From: Tepidanaerobacteraceae bacterium
GTDB taxonomy: Bacteria > Bacillota > Thermosediminibacteria > Thermosediminibacterales > Tepidanaerobacteraceae
Assembly (NCBI GenBank): GCA_029982615.1
Contig: JARRBK010000010.1
Span: 1-44,026 of the forward strand
DNA: 44,026 bases
Direction of reading: 5' to 3'
Shown here: in pieces, positions 35,662-44,026 of the stretch
Numbering within the stretch: the first letter of the stretch is position 1
How the letters are laid out: every line of letters starts with the position of its first letter
Notes under the pieces: model-generated
What the model was told of the DNA's origin: nothing
What the model saw: only the letters and a program-made list of their open reading frames with translations
The model's database searches: none
Position numbers and translations under genes: made by a program

Positions 35662-35723
35662 ATTCAGGTGTAAAAAGTCACTTTCCTGCCGGAGATGGCC
35701 CGGCACCTCCGTTCATCCTGCCG
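35662..35723. repeat. 62-bp intergenic repeat, copy 2
   Basis: Same unit as 32522-32583 with four substitutions. One changes the stem to CGGAGATG/CACCTCCG, an A-C mismatch on the plus strand but G-U on the minus strand. It sits between the FNT gene and a truncated amidohydrolase. A short palindrome ACCCACC-GAA-GGTGGGT follows at about 35824-35840. The rest of 35630-35851 shows no gene. Confidence 0.65.
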
Positions 35724-35851
35724 CTTCTAGCGTTTAGTCCTGCGCTTCGTGGAGGTTCGCCGGCAATTCGGCATGTGCCTTGTGTGCTGGCCGCAGGGCT
35801 CGTGCCCGCCGCCTCCACCGGGTACCCACCGAAGGTGGGTGTTGTTCCGGC

Positions 35852-36715
35852 TCAAATCTCTTGACTTGTTACCTGACTTACGCCGCATTTTTGCAAATGC
35901 ATTACTTCGTCGAAAAAGCCGGTGACGTGGGGGACTCCGTAGGAGCCTGCATCGCTGCCCACGGCGATTTTTACGCCGATGGACGCAGCTTTTCTTATTT
36001 TATTGCAGTGTTCCTCATATATCCTTTTGATATTAGGAATCTGGTTTATATATCTTTTGTCGCCATTTTTTATCAAGTTGCCCAGCGGAGACAGGGTTGG
36101 CACCCACACGGTACCTCTTTCCGCCATCAGATTGAGTTCATCTTCAGTGATGAAGTACCCGTGCTCTACGGTGTCGGCCCCGGCCAGAACCGCCATTCGA
36201 ACCGCTTCCGGCGAATTTGCATGCACCATCACCGGCAGGTTTTTTTCTTTTGCGCTCTGGACCATGTAATAAAGTTCATCGAAGGTAAAAAAAATCCCGC
36301 CGACCCGACCATAAGACTCGAAATCCACCAGACCGGTCAAAACTATCTTTAAATGGTCGGGCCGGAATTTCAGAAGTTTTCTGAAGATTTCCTTAAAATC
36401 CGAAATATCTCCCACAGGCCTGCCGAGGAAACTGCCGTAACCTCCTTTTTTGTAAATCCCCCATCCTGGCGCCTTATATATAATTCCCAGAGTTTCGGCT
36501 ATTTCCCTAGCCACCAGCGATGCTCCCAGATTGTCGCCGCCGTCGCGAAGCATCAATATATTATTTTCTCTGTAGCGGCAAAGTATCTTTTTTAAAGAAT
36601 CATACTTTTTTTGTTTCAGTTCTGCGCGCAGCTTTTTCGAGTTTTCTCCATCCAGAGATATGTGTATGTGGGCGTCCATCATATATATATTCTTATTATT
36701 AACCTTTTCATTCAT
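35852..36715 (-). pseudogene. C-terminally truncated amidohydrolase
   Basis: 287 codons of an amidohydrolase-family TIM barrel. Visible: HIH in DAHIHIS (about 15-17), LKIVLTG, His in MVHANS, His in VEHGYF, Asp in VGSDAGS. It stops at CGVSQVTSQEI, where relatives continue into the last helix (commonly EILRAATIN) and a beta-domain closing the barrel. About 80-100 residues are missing, and the sequence beyond the stop is unrelated and includes the 62-bp repeat. The start has a weak ribosome site. It may be a dead gene or a shortened protein. Confidence 0.55.
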
Positions 36716-36743
36716 TTTTAAAACCCGGCCTCACTGAACCGAA

Positions 36744-38423
36744 TCAGAACAGCCCCGATATCACGCCGTTTTCATCCACGTCAATTCTCTCCGCTGCCGG
36801 CGACTTTGGAAGGCCCGGCATCTTCATAATGTCTCCCGTCAGGGCTACCAGGAATCCGGCTCCAGCCGATACAGTCACATCCCTTACGGTAATGTAAAAA
36901 TCAATAGGCCTACCGAGCTTTGCAGGGTCATCCGTCAGGGAATACTGTGTCTTGGCCATGCATACCGGAAGTTTACCAAACCCGAATTTCTCCATATTGC
37001 TGATTTCTCTGGAGGCCTTGTCGGTAAATATCACGTCCTTTGCTCCGTATATCTTTTGGGCGATAGCCCGAATCTTTTCTTTTATCGGCATATCCAGGTC
37101 GTATGCAAAGCTTACCCCTTCGCTTTGGTTGTTCTCTATGAGCCGGAGCAGCTCCTGAGCCAAATCTATGCCGCCTTCGCCGCCTTTTGCCCAGACTTCG
37201 GACAGTACCGCATTGACTCCCAGCTCCCTGCACCTCTTTCTGACCAGTTCCAGCTCTGCTTCCGTATCCTGCGGGAATTTGTTGATGGCGACAACTGCAG
37301 GCAGTCGAAATACCTGAGTAATATTTTCAACATGTTTCAAAAGGTTGGGCAGGCCTTTTTCGAGGGCTTCCAGATTTTCCTTGCCAAGTTCCGCCTTGGG
37401 CACGCCGCCGTTGTATTTCAGGGCCCTTATGCTGGCCACGATGGTCACAGCATCGGGCTTTATACCCGCATATCTGCACTTGATGTCGATGAATTTTTCC
37501 GCCCCCAGGTCCGCACCGAAACCAGCCTCCGTGACCACGTAATCCGCCAGGTGCATGGCCATTTTTGTGGCAATGACGGAGTTGCAGCCGTGGGCAATGT
37601 TGGCAAAGGGGCCTCCGTGCACAAAAGCGGGTGTGCCTTCCAATGTCTGCACAAGATTTGGCTTAAGGGCGTCTTTGAGCAGTGCCGCCATGGCGCCGTG
37701 TGCCTTTAAATCCCCTGCAGTTACCGGAGCGCCGTCGCGGTTGTACGCCACCACTATTTTGGACAGCCTCTCTTTCAAATCTTTTATGTCCATTGCCAGG
37801 CAGAAAACCGCCATGACTTCAGAGGCGACGCTGATGTCGAAGCCGTCTTCCCTGGGCATGCCGTTGGCTCTGCCTCCCAGGCCATCGACTATGAATCTCA
37901 GCTGCCTGTCGTTCATGTCGATGGCCCTTCTCCACACCACTCGCCTGGGGTCTATGTTCAGTTCATTGCCCTGATAAATGTGATTGTCTATCATGGCTGC
38001 CAGCAGGTTGGTGGCGGCGGTTATGGCATGTATGTCGCCGGTGAAATGCAGATTTATGTCTTCCATGGGAATAACCTGGGAGTATCCTCCTCCCGCGGCG
38101 CCGCCCTTTACTCCGAAAACGGGCCCCAGAGACGGTTCCCGTATGGCGACGATGGTTTTCTTCCCCAGTCTCGACAGCGCATCAGCCACGCCGATGGTGG
38201 TGGTGGTCTTGCCTTCCCCTGCGGGAGTTGGGTTGATGGCAGTGGTAAGAATCAGTTTGGCTTTTCTTCCCGGGCCTTTTTTGAGCAGGTTGTAGTCTAC
38301 TTTGGCTTTATACCTGCCGTACAGTTCGATGTCGTCGTCGGAAAGGCCTAGCTTTGCCGCAATCTCCCGGATATCTTTGGGTTTTACTGATTGGGCGATT
38401 TCAATGTCGGATTTGTAGTCCAT
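36744..38423 (-). CDS. fhs: Formate-tetrahydrofolate ligase
   Basis: 559 aa. ATP-dependent activation of formate to 10-formyl-THF, an early step of the methyl branch of the Wood-Ljungdahl pathway. P-loop [11 protein letters not shown] (66-76), then [10 protein letters not shown] and [21 protein letters not shown] precedes ATG 38423. Neighbours: FNT channel and the methyltetrahydrofolate/corrinoid genes, which supports formate and C1 use. Confidence 0.96.
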   Translation of the reverse strand: MDYKSDIEIAQSVKPKDIREIAAKLGLSDDDIELYGRYKAKVDYNLLKKGPGRKAKLILTTAINPTPAGEGKTTTTIGVADALSRLGKKTIVAIREPSLGPVFGVKGGAAGGGYSQVIPMEDINLHFTGDIHAITAATNLLAAMIDNHIYQGNELNIDPRRVVWRRAIDMNDRQLRFIVDGLGGRANGMPREDGFDISVASEVMAVFCLAMDIKDLKERLSKIVVAYNRDGAPVTAGDLKAHGAMAALLKDALKPNLVQTLEGTPAFVHGGPFANIAHGCNSVIATKMAMHLADYVVTEAGFGADLGAEKFIDIKCRYAGIKPDAVTIVASIRALKYNGGVPKAELGKENLEALEKGLPNLLKHVENITQVFRLPAVVAINKFPQDTEAELELVRKRCRELGVNAVLSEVWAKGGEGGIDLAQELLRLIENNQSEGVSFAYDLDMPIKEKIRAIAQKIYGAKDVIFTDKASREISNMEKFGFGKLPVCMAKTQYSLTDDPAKLGRPIDFYITVRDVTVSAGAGFLVALTGDIMKMPGLPKSPAAERIDVDENGVISGLF

Positions 38424-38475
38424 TAAAATGCCTCCTTTTTAATGTTATTATTTGAAGTTAATTTATAAAAAATTT

Positions 38476-38912
38476 GTAACTATTCAGCATCATTTGCTGA
38501 TGCAGTGATTTTTCGCTTATTCCAAGTTCGCACCGACATCACCGCGGCTTGTTTCGGACCGGTCTTGCGGCACTGCCTTTCGGTGGGAGCAACACCAGAA
38601 AACAAACCGTTCAACGAGTTGTTCTAAAGCTTGTCGCTTCGCTTCGAGGGGCCCCCAGGCAATTCGGCCTCCTTGCCTCAAATGCCTGCTTGGCGGACAT
38701 CCTTGTCCGCCATCCCCTCTTCGCTTGCCCCAAACTTAAGAACAACTTGGTTTCACTCCACTGTTTTCTATGGTGTTGCTCCCACCTCCAAGCAGCCGCT
38801 GGTTTCGTACCGCAGTCCGGTTACCCTCACTGCGCCGGGTTGTTTTTTATGCTGCACAAGTCGCTCGCCAAAAAACCACTTGCACCATCTTCAAGTACTT
38901 GCTAATAGTTAC
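38476..38912. mobile_element. IS66-like MITE with 8-bp target duplication
   Basis: A 437-bp non-coding element. It begins GTAACTATTCAGCA and ends TGCTAATAGTTAC (imperfect terminal inverted repeats). AAAAATTT flanks it exactly on both sides (38468-38475 and 38913-38920). A 5'-GTAA end and 8-bp duplication fit the IS66 family. The interior is a large foldback: GGTGGGAGCAACACC (38582-38596) and its complement (38772-38786) are one arm pair. No transposase is present. Confidence 0.7.
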
Positions 38913-38928
38913 AAAAATTTTTTATTCT

Positions 38929-39762
38929 TTATTTACTTTTTTTGCTTTCAGGAGCGTTTTCCTTGACGGGGCCTATGAGGCCTTTTCGATACGCGTTGGA
39001 AAATTTTCTGCAGTATTTGTCCCTGCCGGCAATCGCTTCTGCTGCCATGAGCATCGTCATCATTTCCCTGTTGCAGGGGTCCATTATAGCAGAGTCCATA
39101 CCGTGGAAAACCGCAATTATTAAGAAATTCTGATTGATTATTTTCCTCAAAGGCATGCCGAAGGAAATATTGCTGAGGCCGGAAGTTACTTTTATGCCCG
39201 GAAACATTTTCTTTATGCCGGTCATGGATTCCACGAATTTGTGCATGGATTGGGTATCCGTGGCCAGAGCGATAACCAGCGGGTCGATGTGGATGCGTTC
39301 GGGCGTTATATCATATTTTTGTGCTTTTTCCACTAGTATCTTAGCTATTTCCAATCTCGTCTGCACATCCGAAGGTATGCCCCGGTTGTCGCACGTCAGG
39401 CCGATGACCTGCCAGGTGGTGCCCTTTAAAAGTGGATATATGATTTCACATTTGTTCTTTTCCTCGGATACAGAATTGATTATTCCGGGCTTTTTTGCAT
39501 ACTGCAATACCTGCTCTATGGTCCTCGGATTTGGGCTGTCGATACACAAAGGTGTGTCTACTGCATCCTGAACGATGTCCATCAGCCATTTTAACGTTTC
39601 AAGCTCCACTTCCGGGGCAGTGCCGGCGCATACATCGATGTAGTCCGCCCCTGCCTCCGCCTGCCTTTGAGCAAGGCTGCGGATGAAGTCTTCGTTTCTT
39701 TCCTCAATGGCTTTTTTGACACTTGGTATTGTGCCGTTGATTTTTTCTCCTATAATAATCAT
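38929..39762 (-). CDS. Methyltetrahydrofolate:corrinoid protein methyltransferase (pterin-binding)
   Basis: 277 aa of the pterin-binding/AcsE-MtgA type, moving a methyl group between tetrahydrofolate and a corrinoid protein. MIIIGEKINGTIPSV starts the barrel, followed by GADYIDVCAGT, IDSPNP, INSVSEE and GLSNISFGMP, as in MeTr/AcsE. A GGGG ribosome site precedes ATG 39762. The MITE ends about 17 bp past its stop. The corrinoid protein(s) and RACo nearby are likely partners. Exact methyl donor and acceptor not shown. Confidence 0.9.
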   Translation of the reverse strand: MIIIGEKINGTIPSVKKAIEERNEDFIRSLAQRQAEAGADYIDVCAGTAPEVELETLKWLMDIVQDAVDTPLCIDSPNPRTIEQVLQYAKKPGIINSVSEEKNKCEIIYPLLKGTTWQVIGLTCDNRGIPSDVQTRLEIAKILVEKAQKYDITPERIHIDPLVIALATDTQSMHKFVESMTGIKKMFPGIKVTSGLSNISFGMPLRKIINQNFLIIAVFHGMDSAIMDPCNREMMTMLMAAEAIAGRDKYCRKFSNAYRKGLIGPVKENAPESKKSK

Positions 39763-39830
39763 TTTACATCCCCTTTTCGATTTTTATATATGTATTTCTA
39801 TATTCAAGCTTTCTTTCCTGCAGGGCTACT

Positions 39831-39859
39831 AGTATATACATGTATATCTATTACCTCAA
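39831..39859 (-). promoter_or_regulatory. Promoter of the methyltransferase gene with GTATATAC operator
   Basis: On the minus strand, TTGAGG (39854-39859) and TATACT (39831-39836) with 17-bp spacing. A perfect 14-bp palindrome ATATACATGTATAT (39834-39847) covers the -10 and spacer. The -10 context TATATACTAGT recurs at 43690-43702. The remainder of 39763-40077 contains a small GACTTG/CAAGTC hairpin (about 40021-40038) and no gene. Confidence 0.65.
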
Positions 39860-40077
39860 AATAAATCTAACATATTTTTTAATTTTTGTCAATGCAATTA
39901 ATTTTAAATTGTTTCAGCTGTCATACTATTTCGGTTAATAGCATGCAATATTTTATATAACACTGCGATTTTTCAAGCCGCTCAAAAATATTCCATTAAA
40001 AACAGAGAATTTAAAGCCTGGACTTGCAAACCCAAGTCTGATAAGATGAAAAAAAGCGGTGAAAAGGAGAGATTGTT

Positions 40078-41889
40078 TTGGCTGATAATATAAGGGTGCA
40101 TTTTCCGAATCAGGGAAAGACGGTTTTGATAGATGATGGAGCCACCATCGCTGCCGCTTGCGCCCGGGCGGGGCTTTACCTGGACCTGGTTTGCGGCGGC
40201 AGGGGAAAGTGCGGAAAGTGCAAAGTGGATATAGTCAAAGACGGGCAAACAGCAACAGTGCTGGCGTGCCAGGAAAAAGTATCCGACGGGCTTTCTGTGC
40301 TGCTGAAAGATGAGCAGATAAGCAAGAAGGCAAACATCCTGACGGACAGCAATCTTGCTGACGTTGATTTTGAACCGGCTGTAAAAAAAGTATTTATTAA
40401 AAAAGAGGCGCTGGCAACACCATTGTGTGGGGGGGATTGGGAGAGCATAGCCCAGTCTCTGGATTTCCAAGTCCACACTCCTTCCCTTCAATTGCTGCAA
40501 AAGCTTTCCTGTACGGTCCACAGGCAGGATATAGCCGGAATAACGCTCACATTTTGGGGACACGATTTGATAGATGTGGATGATAATGACACTGTCGGGG
40601 ATTTGTACGGTTTTGCCATCGATGTGGGCACCACCACGGTAGCCGCGTATTTGTACAATCTGTGCACCGGGAAAAGGCTGGGCGTGTATTCGGCGTTGAA
40701 CGGACAGGTATCCGAGGGTGCCGACGTCATTTCAAGAATCGTCGCCTGCGTCAACAATCCCGACGGCTCGGCGAGACTGCAGGAAAGGATAATATATACT
40801 ATAAATCAGTTAATCCAGCAGGCTGCATCCGAACAAAATATCGACAAAAATGATATATATTACATTGCCCTTTGCGGAAATTCCGCCATGCAGCATCTGT
40901 TTTTGGGCCTTTACCCCGAGCATCTTGGAAAATACCCGTTTACCAGCACGGTCAAAAGCGATGTGGTGACGCGGGCAGAGCAGCTCAATCTGTGTGTCAA
41001 TCCCTATGCTGTGGTGCATTTTCTTCCGCTCATTGGAGGCTTTGTGGGTGCGGACACAATAGCCGTGCTGCTGTCGCTTTCGGAAGACGAGCTTGACGAG
41101 CACCGGTTGATAATGGACCTGGGCACCAATGGCGAGATCGTCGTCGGAAACAGGGATAAAATGCTGGCAGCATCCACCGCAGCCGGTCCGGCTCTGGAGG
41201 GGGCGGGAATACGGTTCGGCATGCGGGGAACCGCGGGAGCTATAGAAAGGGTATCGCTTTCCGGGGGAAACATAAACCTCAAGGTCATAGGAAACACAAA
41301 GCCCATGGGCATATGTGGGTCCGGCTTGATAGACGCTGTGGCGGAAATGTTGAGAGCGGGCATTATTGACGAAAACGGCAAGATGAAAAGCCGCGATGAA
41401 TATGTACAAAGCTGCCTTCCGGAATACCGAAATCTGGCGGGTCGTCTGGAAAAAATCAGCGGCATCAACTGTTTCGTGCTGGCAGACGAATCGCAGTCTC
41501 AAAGCGGAGAAAAAATATATGTTTCTCAAAAAGACATACGCGCTGTCCAGCTGGCCAAAGCTGCCATATATACCGGCTGCATGCTGCTCATGCAGGAATA
41601 CGGCCTGAGCCCTGAAAATCTCAAAGAAATCCTTATTGCCGGAGCCTTCGGCAATTATATAGACATAGCCAATGGGCAATACATCGGCCTGATTCCTTCT
41701 TTTGACAGCGTCCCCACCCGTTCCATCGGCAATGCGGCAGGAGCCGGCGTGCAGCGATTCATGCTGTCGAAAAAGATTAGGGAAAAGGCCGGCGAACTGC
41801 AAAAAAGGGTTGTCCACGTAGAACTGGCTTCAAACCCCCATTTCCAGCAGGAGTATTTTAAAAATCTGAATTTTTTCAGGAATAAATGA
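40078..41889 (+). CDS. RACo-type corrinoid protein reductive activator
   Basis: 603 aa. N-terminal [2Fe-2S] ferredoxin domain: Cys39, Cys45, Cys48 and Cys64 (VCGGRGKCGKC, LACQ). A middle linker and a C-terminal ASKHA/ATPase domain (from about 190, FAIDVGTTTVAAYL; DLGTNGEIV; AGAFGNYIDI) follow. It re-reduces inactive Co(II) corrinoid proteins using ATP. AAAGGAGAG precedes TTG 40078, 6-8 nt away, with no in-frame ATG nearby. Diverges from the methyltransferase gene. Confidence 0.9.
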   Translation: MADNIRVHFPNQGKTVLIDDGATIAAACARAGLYLDLVCGGRGKCGKCKVDIVKDGQTATVLACQEKVSDGLSVLLKDEQISKKANILTDSNLADVDFEPAVKKVFIKKEALATPLCGGDWESIAQSLDFQVHTPSLQLLQKLSCTVHRQDIAGITLTFWGHDLIDVDDNDTVGDLYGFAIDVGTTTVAAYLYNLCTGKRLGVYSALNGQVSEGADVISRIVACVNNPDGSARLQERIIYTINQLIQQAASEQNIDKNDIYYIALCGNSAMQHLFLGLYPEHLGKYPFTSTVKSDVVTRAEQLNLCVNPYAVVHFLPLIGGFVGADTIAVLLSLSEDELDEHRLIMDLGTNGEIVVGNRDKMLAASTAAGPALEGAGIRFGMRGTAGAIERVSLSGGNINLKVIGNTKPMGICGSGLIDAVAEMLRAGIIDENGKMKSRDEYVQSCLPEYRNLAGRLEKISGINCFVLADESQSQSGEKIYVSQKDIRAVQLAKAAIYTGCMLLMQEYGLSPENLKEILIAGAFGNYIDIANGQYIGLIPSFDSVPTRSIGNAAGAGVQRFMLSKKIREKAGELQKRVVHVELASNPHFQQEYFKNLNFFRNK

Positions 41890-41917
41890 GCGGGCGAAAT
41901 TTTATTTTTCGCCCGTT
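41889..41917. terminator. Hairpin terminator between RACo and the GntR gene
   Basis: CGGGCGAAA/TTTCGCCCG (41891-41899 and 41907-41915) with an AT loop; T-rich sequence lies beyond on the plus strand. The convergent GntR stop codon lies inside the loop. Confidence 0.7.
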
Positions 41918-42669
41918 CTGTCAATTTTTTCATCCTCATTTTTGTACTTTTCATTGGATTTGATGTCCGAAAAATACGATTCTGCATAAAGCTTGCAGTA
42001 ATCGGCTTTAAAATAGGTTATCCCTAGGCCTATGGGTTTGCCCTCCCGGTTGTACAGCTTTTGTTCCACCACCATCAAAGGCTGCTGGTTGTAAATATTG
42101 AGATATTTTTTCGTCTCTTCGTCCGGCATCTGGGCGGAAATCACCAGTTCTTTCTTTATAGCAAAAAGGGAAGTGCTCTTTGCCACCATCTCGGGAAATG
42201 TGGCGTAGCGGATCTCCTTTTCCACTATTGGCATACCTTTGCAGTAAGGCAGGTACTTTACATCATATGCCACGGGTTCTCCCTCGGTGAAAAAGAGCCT
42301 CCGGATGAAGATAATCTTTTTGTTTCTGTTTACCTGAAGGCTGTTTATCAGCTTATAGTTGGGCAGTATTATATTGACCTCCAGCAGCTTGGTCTTATCC
42401 ACGCTGTTGATAAAATTTTTCATTTCATTGTAATAGAGGGTATACGTGTTGTAGTCCGGTTCCTGCACAAAATTCCCCTTGCCCGGAATGGAATAAATAT
42501 AACCCTCGTTGGCGAGCAGCGCAAGACCTCTCCTTACGGTCATGCGGCTTGCGTTATACGCTTTGCACAGAGCGTTTTCGGAATAAATGGCGTCTCCGGG
42601 TTTTAGTTCGCCGCTATTTATTTTTTCTTTTATATCATCTGCTATTCTAATATAAATCGGAATTCCCAT
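41902..42669 (-). CDS. GntR/HutC-family regulator with UTRA domain
   Basis: 255 aa. N-terminal winged helix (about 8-70; IYSENALCKAYNASRMTVRRGL) and a UTRA effector domain (about 90-240; FTEGEPVAYDVKYLP, PLMVVEQKLYNREGKPIGLG). HutC-type proteins bind palindromes near GT-ATAC cores. GTATATAC sites occur at 39832-39839, 43692-43699 and 43714-43721, at promoters flanking this gene cluster. The ligand is unknown; a methylated substrate is plausible. Confidence 0.88.
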   Translation of the reverse strand: MGIPIYIRIADDIKEKINSGELKPGDAIYSENALCKAYNASRMTVRRGLALLANEGYIYSIPGKGNFVQEPDYNTYTLYYNEMKNFINSVDKTKLLEVNIILPNYKLINSLQVNRNKKIIFIRRLFFTEGEPVAYDVKYLPYCKGMPIVEKEIRYATFPEMVAKSTSLFAIKKELVISAQMPDEETKKYLNIYNQQPLMVVEQKLYNREGKPIGLGITYFKADYCKLYAESYFSDIKSNEKYKNEDEKIDRTGEK

Positions 42670-42684
42670 ATCTTACTCCTCACC

Positions 42685-43338
42685 CTATATTTTGCCAAGC
42701 ATTTTTTTGCACAGTTTTACGCCGACAGAAGCATCATTGGTAAAACAATCCGCGCCGATATATTCACAGGATTCCTTAGTCAAATGATTGCCTCCCAGAA
42801 TGATTTTGACATCCTTCCTGATACCTGCGGCCACAAATGCATCCACAATCTCCTTCATCGCCTCTATGGTGGATGTCAGCACGCCGCTCAAGCCCACGAT
42901 ATCCGGTTTGTGTTCAATGGCTCCCTTCAAAAATTCTTCTTTTGTAACATCCACGCCCAGATCAATTATTTCGAATCCATTGGCTTCCATCATTCCCCTG
43001 AAAATTTCCTTGCCTATGTCGTGCAAATCTCCTCTTACCGTCCCTATAAGCATTTTCCCCATCTTTTTGTCGTGCTCGTAATGAAAGTGCTGTTTAACTT
43101 TTTCCAGTTCCAGAACTTCCTTGAAGATGATGCCTGCCATGATTAAATCGGCTATAAAGTACTTTTGATTTTCATATAATATCCCCACTCTTTTTACGCC
43201 TTCTTTTACCAGTTCCAGGAGCGTCATCGGCTCCATCCCCGAATTCAGCGCTCTGGTGGCCAGCTTCAAAACCCTGTCTTCGTCCAGATCCTCCACTGAT
43301 TTTATAATCATATCCTCCAGTGTTATGAGATTTCTCAT
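42685..43338 (-). CDS. Corrinoid protein (methyltransferase B12-binding subunit)
   Basis: 217 aa of the MtbC/MtgC type. An N-terminal helical cap (1-85) and a cobalamin domain with the lower-ligand motif GDLHDIGKE (Asp104-x-His106-x2-Gly109) and later GLSGVLTSTI and GGNHLT. It carries the methyl group between a methyltransferase and a second methyl acceptor. GGAGGGGAGGAAG sets ATG 43338. Same strand as the GntR gene and about 15 bp upstream of it. Confidence 0.9.
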   Translation of the reverse strand: MRNLITLEDMIIKSVEDLDEDRVLKLATRALNSGMEPMTLLELVKEGVKRVGILYENQKYFIADLIMAGIIFKEVLELEKVKQHFHYEHDKKMGKMLIGTVRGDLHDIGKEIFRGMMEANGFEIIDLGVDVTKEEFLKGAIEHKPDIVGLSGVLTSTIEAMKEIVDAFVAAGIRKDVKIILGGNHLTKESCEYIGADCFTNDASVGVKLCKKMLGKI

Positions 43339-43439
43339 GTTTTCTTCCTCCCCTCCCCACGGAAAATCCTTAAATCGCAAATATATTTTATTTTATGAAT
43401 TTTGTATTATCTCGGTTATGGTGCTGTCGAAAAATCTTG

Positions 43440-43485
43440 AGCGATCGAGAAACCGCCGCATCAGCAAATAATGCTAAATAGTTAC
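43440..43485. mobile_element. Solo end of the IS66-like element
   Basis: Reading leftward from 43485, GTAACTATTTAGCATTATTTGCTGATGC matches the left end of the MITE at 38476 (GTAACTATTCAGCATCATTTGCTGATGC) with few changes, in opposite orientation. The match fades by about 43440. A relic end; no second terminus is seen. The rest of 43339-43671 is AT-rich with no gene. Confidence 0.6.
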
Positions 43486-43671
43486 AACCTCATTAACATT
43501 CTTTTATATTAATGATAACACTATTTCAAGTATTTTTCAATGAAGTCTGATTTTTGTGTTTTGCCCTGGCGCTGAAAATATGCTGAAAATAGATAATATG
43601 ATTATTTCCTGCCATGAATGAATTTATTCTGCTTTCGTGAAAAATATAATTGTTTATTTTTTCATAAATGC

Positions 43672-43723
43672 TTGACTTTTATCGCCTGCTGGTATATACT
43701 AGTTGCAGAACATGTATATACAT
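43672..43723 (+). promoter_or_regulatory. Promoter of the downstream corrinoid operon with two GTATATAC sites
   Basis: TTGACT (43672-43677) and TATACT (43695-43700) with 17-bp spacing. GTATATAC (43692-43699) covers the -10 and ATGTATATACAT (43712-43723, perfect 12-bp palindrome) lies just beyond. Between the promoter and the next gene, GGAGGTGAAGATTTAA (about 43766) is an orphan ribosome-site-like string with only a three-codon frame after it. Confidence 0.7.
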
Positions 43724-43840
43724 ATTTGCTGGTTGCCTCTTTATCAAGGCACTGATGTTAAAACGGAGGTGAAGATTTAACAAAAAAGCAAAAAATTTAA
43801 ACACATTTTTTCAAAATATTGTCATAAAGGAGGAAAACAC

Positions 43841-44026
43841 ATGATCGACTTGAATGAACTGACCCGTGCGGTCGGAGAACTGGACGAAGAAAAAGTGACA
43901 GAAATGTTGACGGAATTCGTGAACTCTAAACCCACCGAAGAAGAAGCCCAAAAAGTGGTCAATGCGTGCCAACAGGGCATGGGAATCGTGGGGGATTTGT
44001 TCGAAAAGGGCGAATACTTCGTGGGA
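43841..44026 (+). CDS. Second corrinoid protein, N-terminal part (cut by window edge)
   Basis: First 62 codons only: MIDLNELTRAVGELDEEKVT... and QQGMGIVGDLFEKGEYFV, the helical cap of the B12-binding methyltransferase family. The cobalamin motif lies beyond the window. AAAGGAGG precedes ATG 43841. It begins the rightward operon behind the GTATATAC promoter, and probably has its own dedicated methyltransferase downstream. Confidence 0.85.
   Translation, partial: MIDLNELTRAVGELDEEKVTEMLTEFVNSKPTEEEAQKVVNACQQGMGIVGDLFEKGEYFVG

Noticed and set aside
38549-38905. Open frames within the MITE
   Set aside because: They follow from the palindromic GC-rich interior; no ribosome site and no domain.
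1-44026. CRISPR arrays, tRNA and rRNA genes
   Set aside because: No regularly spaced repeats and no tRNA- or rRNA-like segments could be recognised by eye.

Overview
The window looks like a chromosome segment of an anaerobic, probably thermophilic Firmicute (Clostridia, Thermoanaerobacterales/Thermosediminibacterales-like). The reasons are strong AGGAGG Shine-Dalgarno sites with frequent GTG/TTG starts, Firmicute regulatory RNAs (TPP, preQ1, FMN and T-box leaders), the acpS-nnr-alr-mazE-mazF order known from Bacillus, a TM1266-type hydrogenase-associated regulator, formate-tetrahydrofolate ligase, and corrinoid methyl-transfer genes with a RACo-type reactivator. The species is an inference; no rRNA or tRNA gene was seen.

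Layout. 1-5.1 kb: a broken AlbA_2-like fragment, thiC behind a TPP riboswitch, queT-queF behind a preQ1-I riboswitch, then on the minus strand a HepT/MntA (HEPN/nucleotidyltransferase) pair translationally coupled to truD. 5.1-8 kb: a cassette of small unknown proteins (DUF1659, DUF2922, YvrJ) ending in a peptidoglycan amidase, then a ComK-like gene. 8-13 kb: a nitrilase-superfamily amidase, an S-layer-anchored YcdB/YcdC-type protein and a stand-alone PEP/pyruvate-binding-domain protein. 13.1-13.8 kb: a gene-free, highly structured region with a candidate plus-strand ncRNA and a second structured block. 13.8-18 kb: a five-gene FAD/iron-sulfur dehydrogenase operon (HcnABC / dye-linked proline dehydrogenase type) with a GntR/FCD regulator. 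18-23 kb: an ABC-F ATPase, tsaD, and convergent tsaE-tsaB-rimI, with a cluster of DnaA-box-like sequences between tsaD and rimI. 23-28 kb: ribU behind an FMN riboswitch, an amidohydrolase/D-aminopeptidase/glutamine-amidotransferase-like operon, and a tandem HD-GYP protein. 28-32.5 kb: TM1266-like protein, mazEF, alr, nnr, acpS. 32.5-36.7 kb: Hsp20 with a CtsR-like operator, tyrS with a Tyr T-box, a formate/nitrite-family channel and a truncated amidohydrolase. 36.7-44 kb: fhs, then the methyl-transfer region (methyltetrahydrofolate:corrinoid methyltransferase, RACo, GntR/UTRA regulator, two corrinoid proteins), with IS66-like MITE ends on both sides.

Functional links. ThiC, QueT/QueF and RibU each carry the matching metabolite riboswitch. 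TsaD, TsaB and TsaE cooperate in t6A synthesis on tRNA. The methyl-transfer genes plus Fhs suggest C1 metabolism feeding the methyl branch of the Wood-Ljungdahl pathway. Two promoters about 4 kb apart share an almost identical -10/operator core (GTATATAC), which suggests that the local GntR/UTRA protein controls both.

The most novel-looking items are the DnaA-box cluster, the candidate ncRNA, the IS66-like MITE with an exact 8-bp target duplication, HepT without its catalytic histidine coupled to truD, the DUF1659/DUF2922/YvrJ/amidase cassette, and a 62-bp intergenic repeat, one copy of which lies just beyond a truncated gene.
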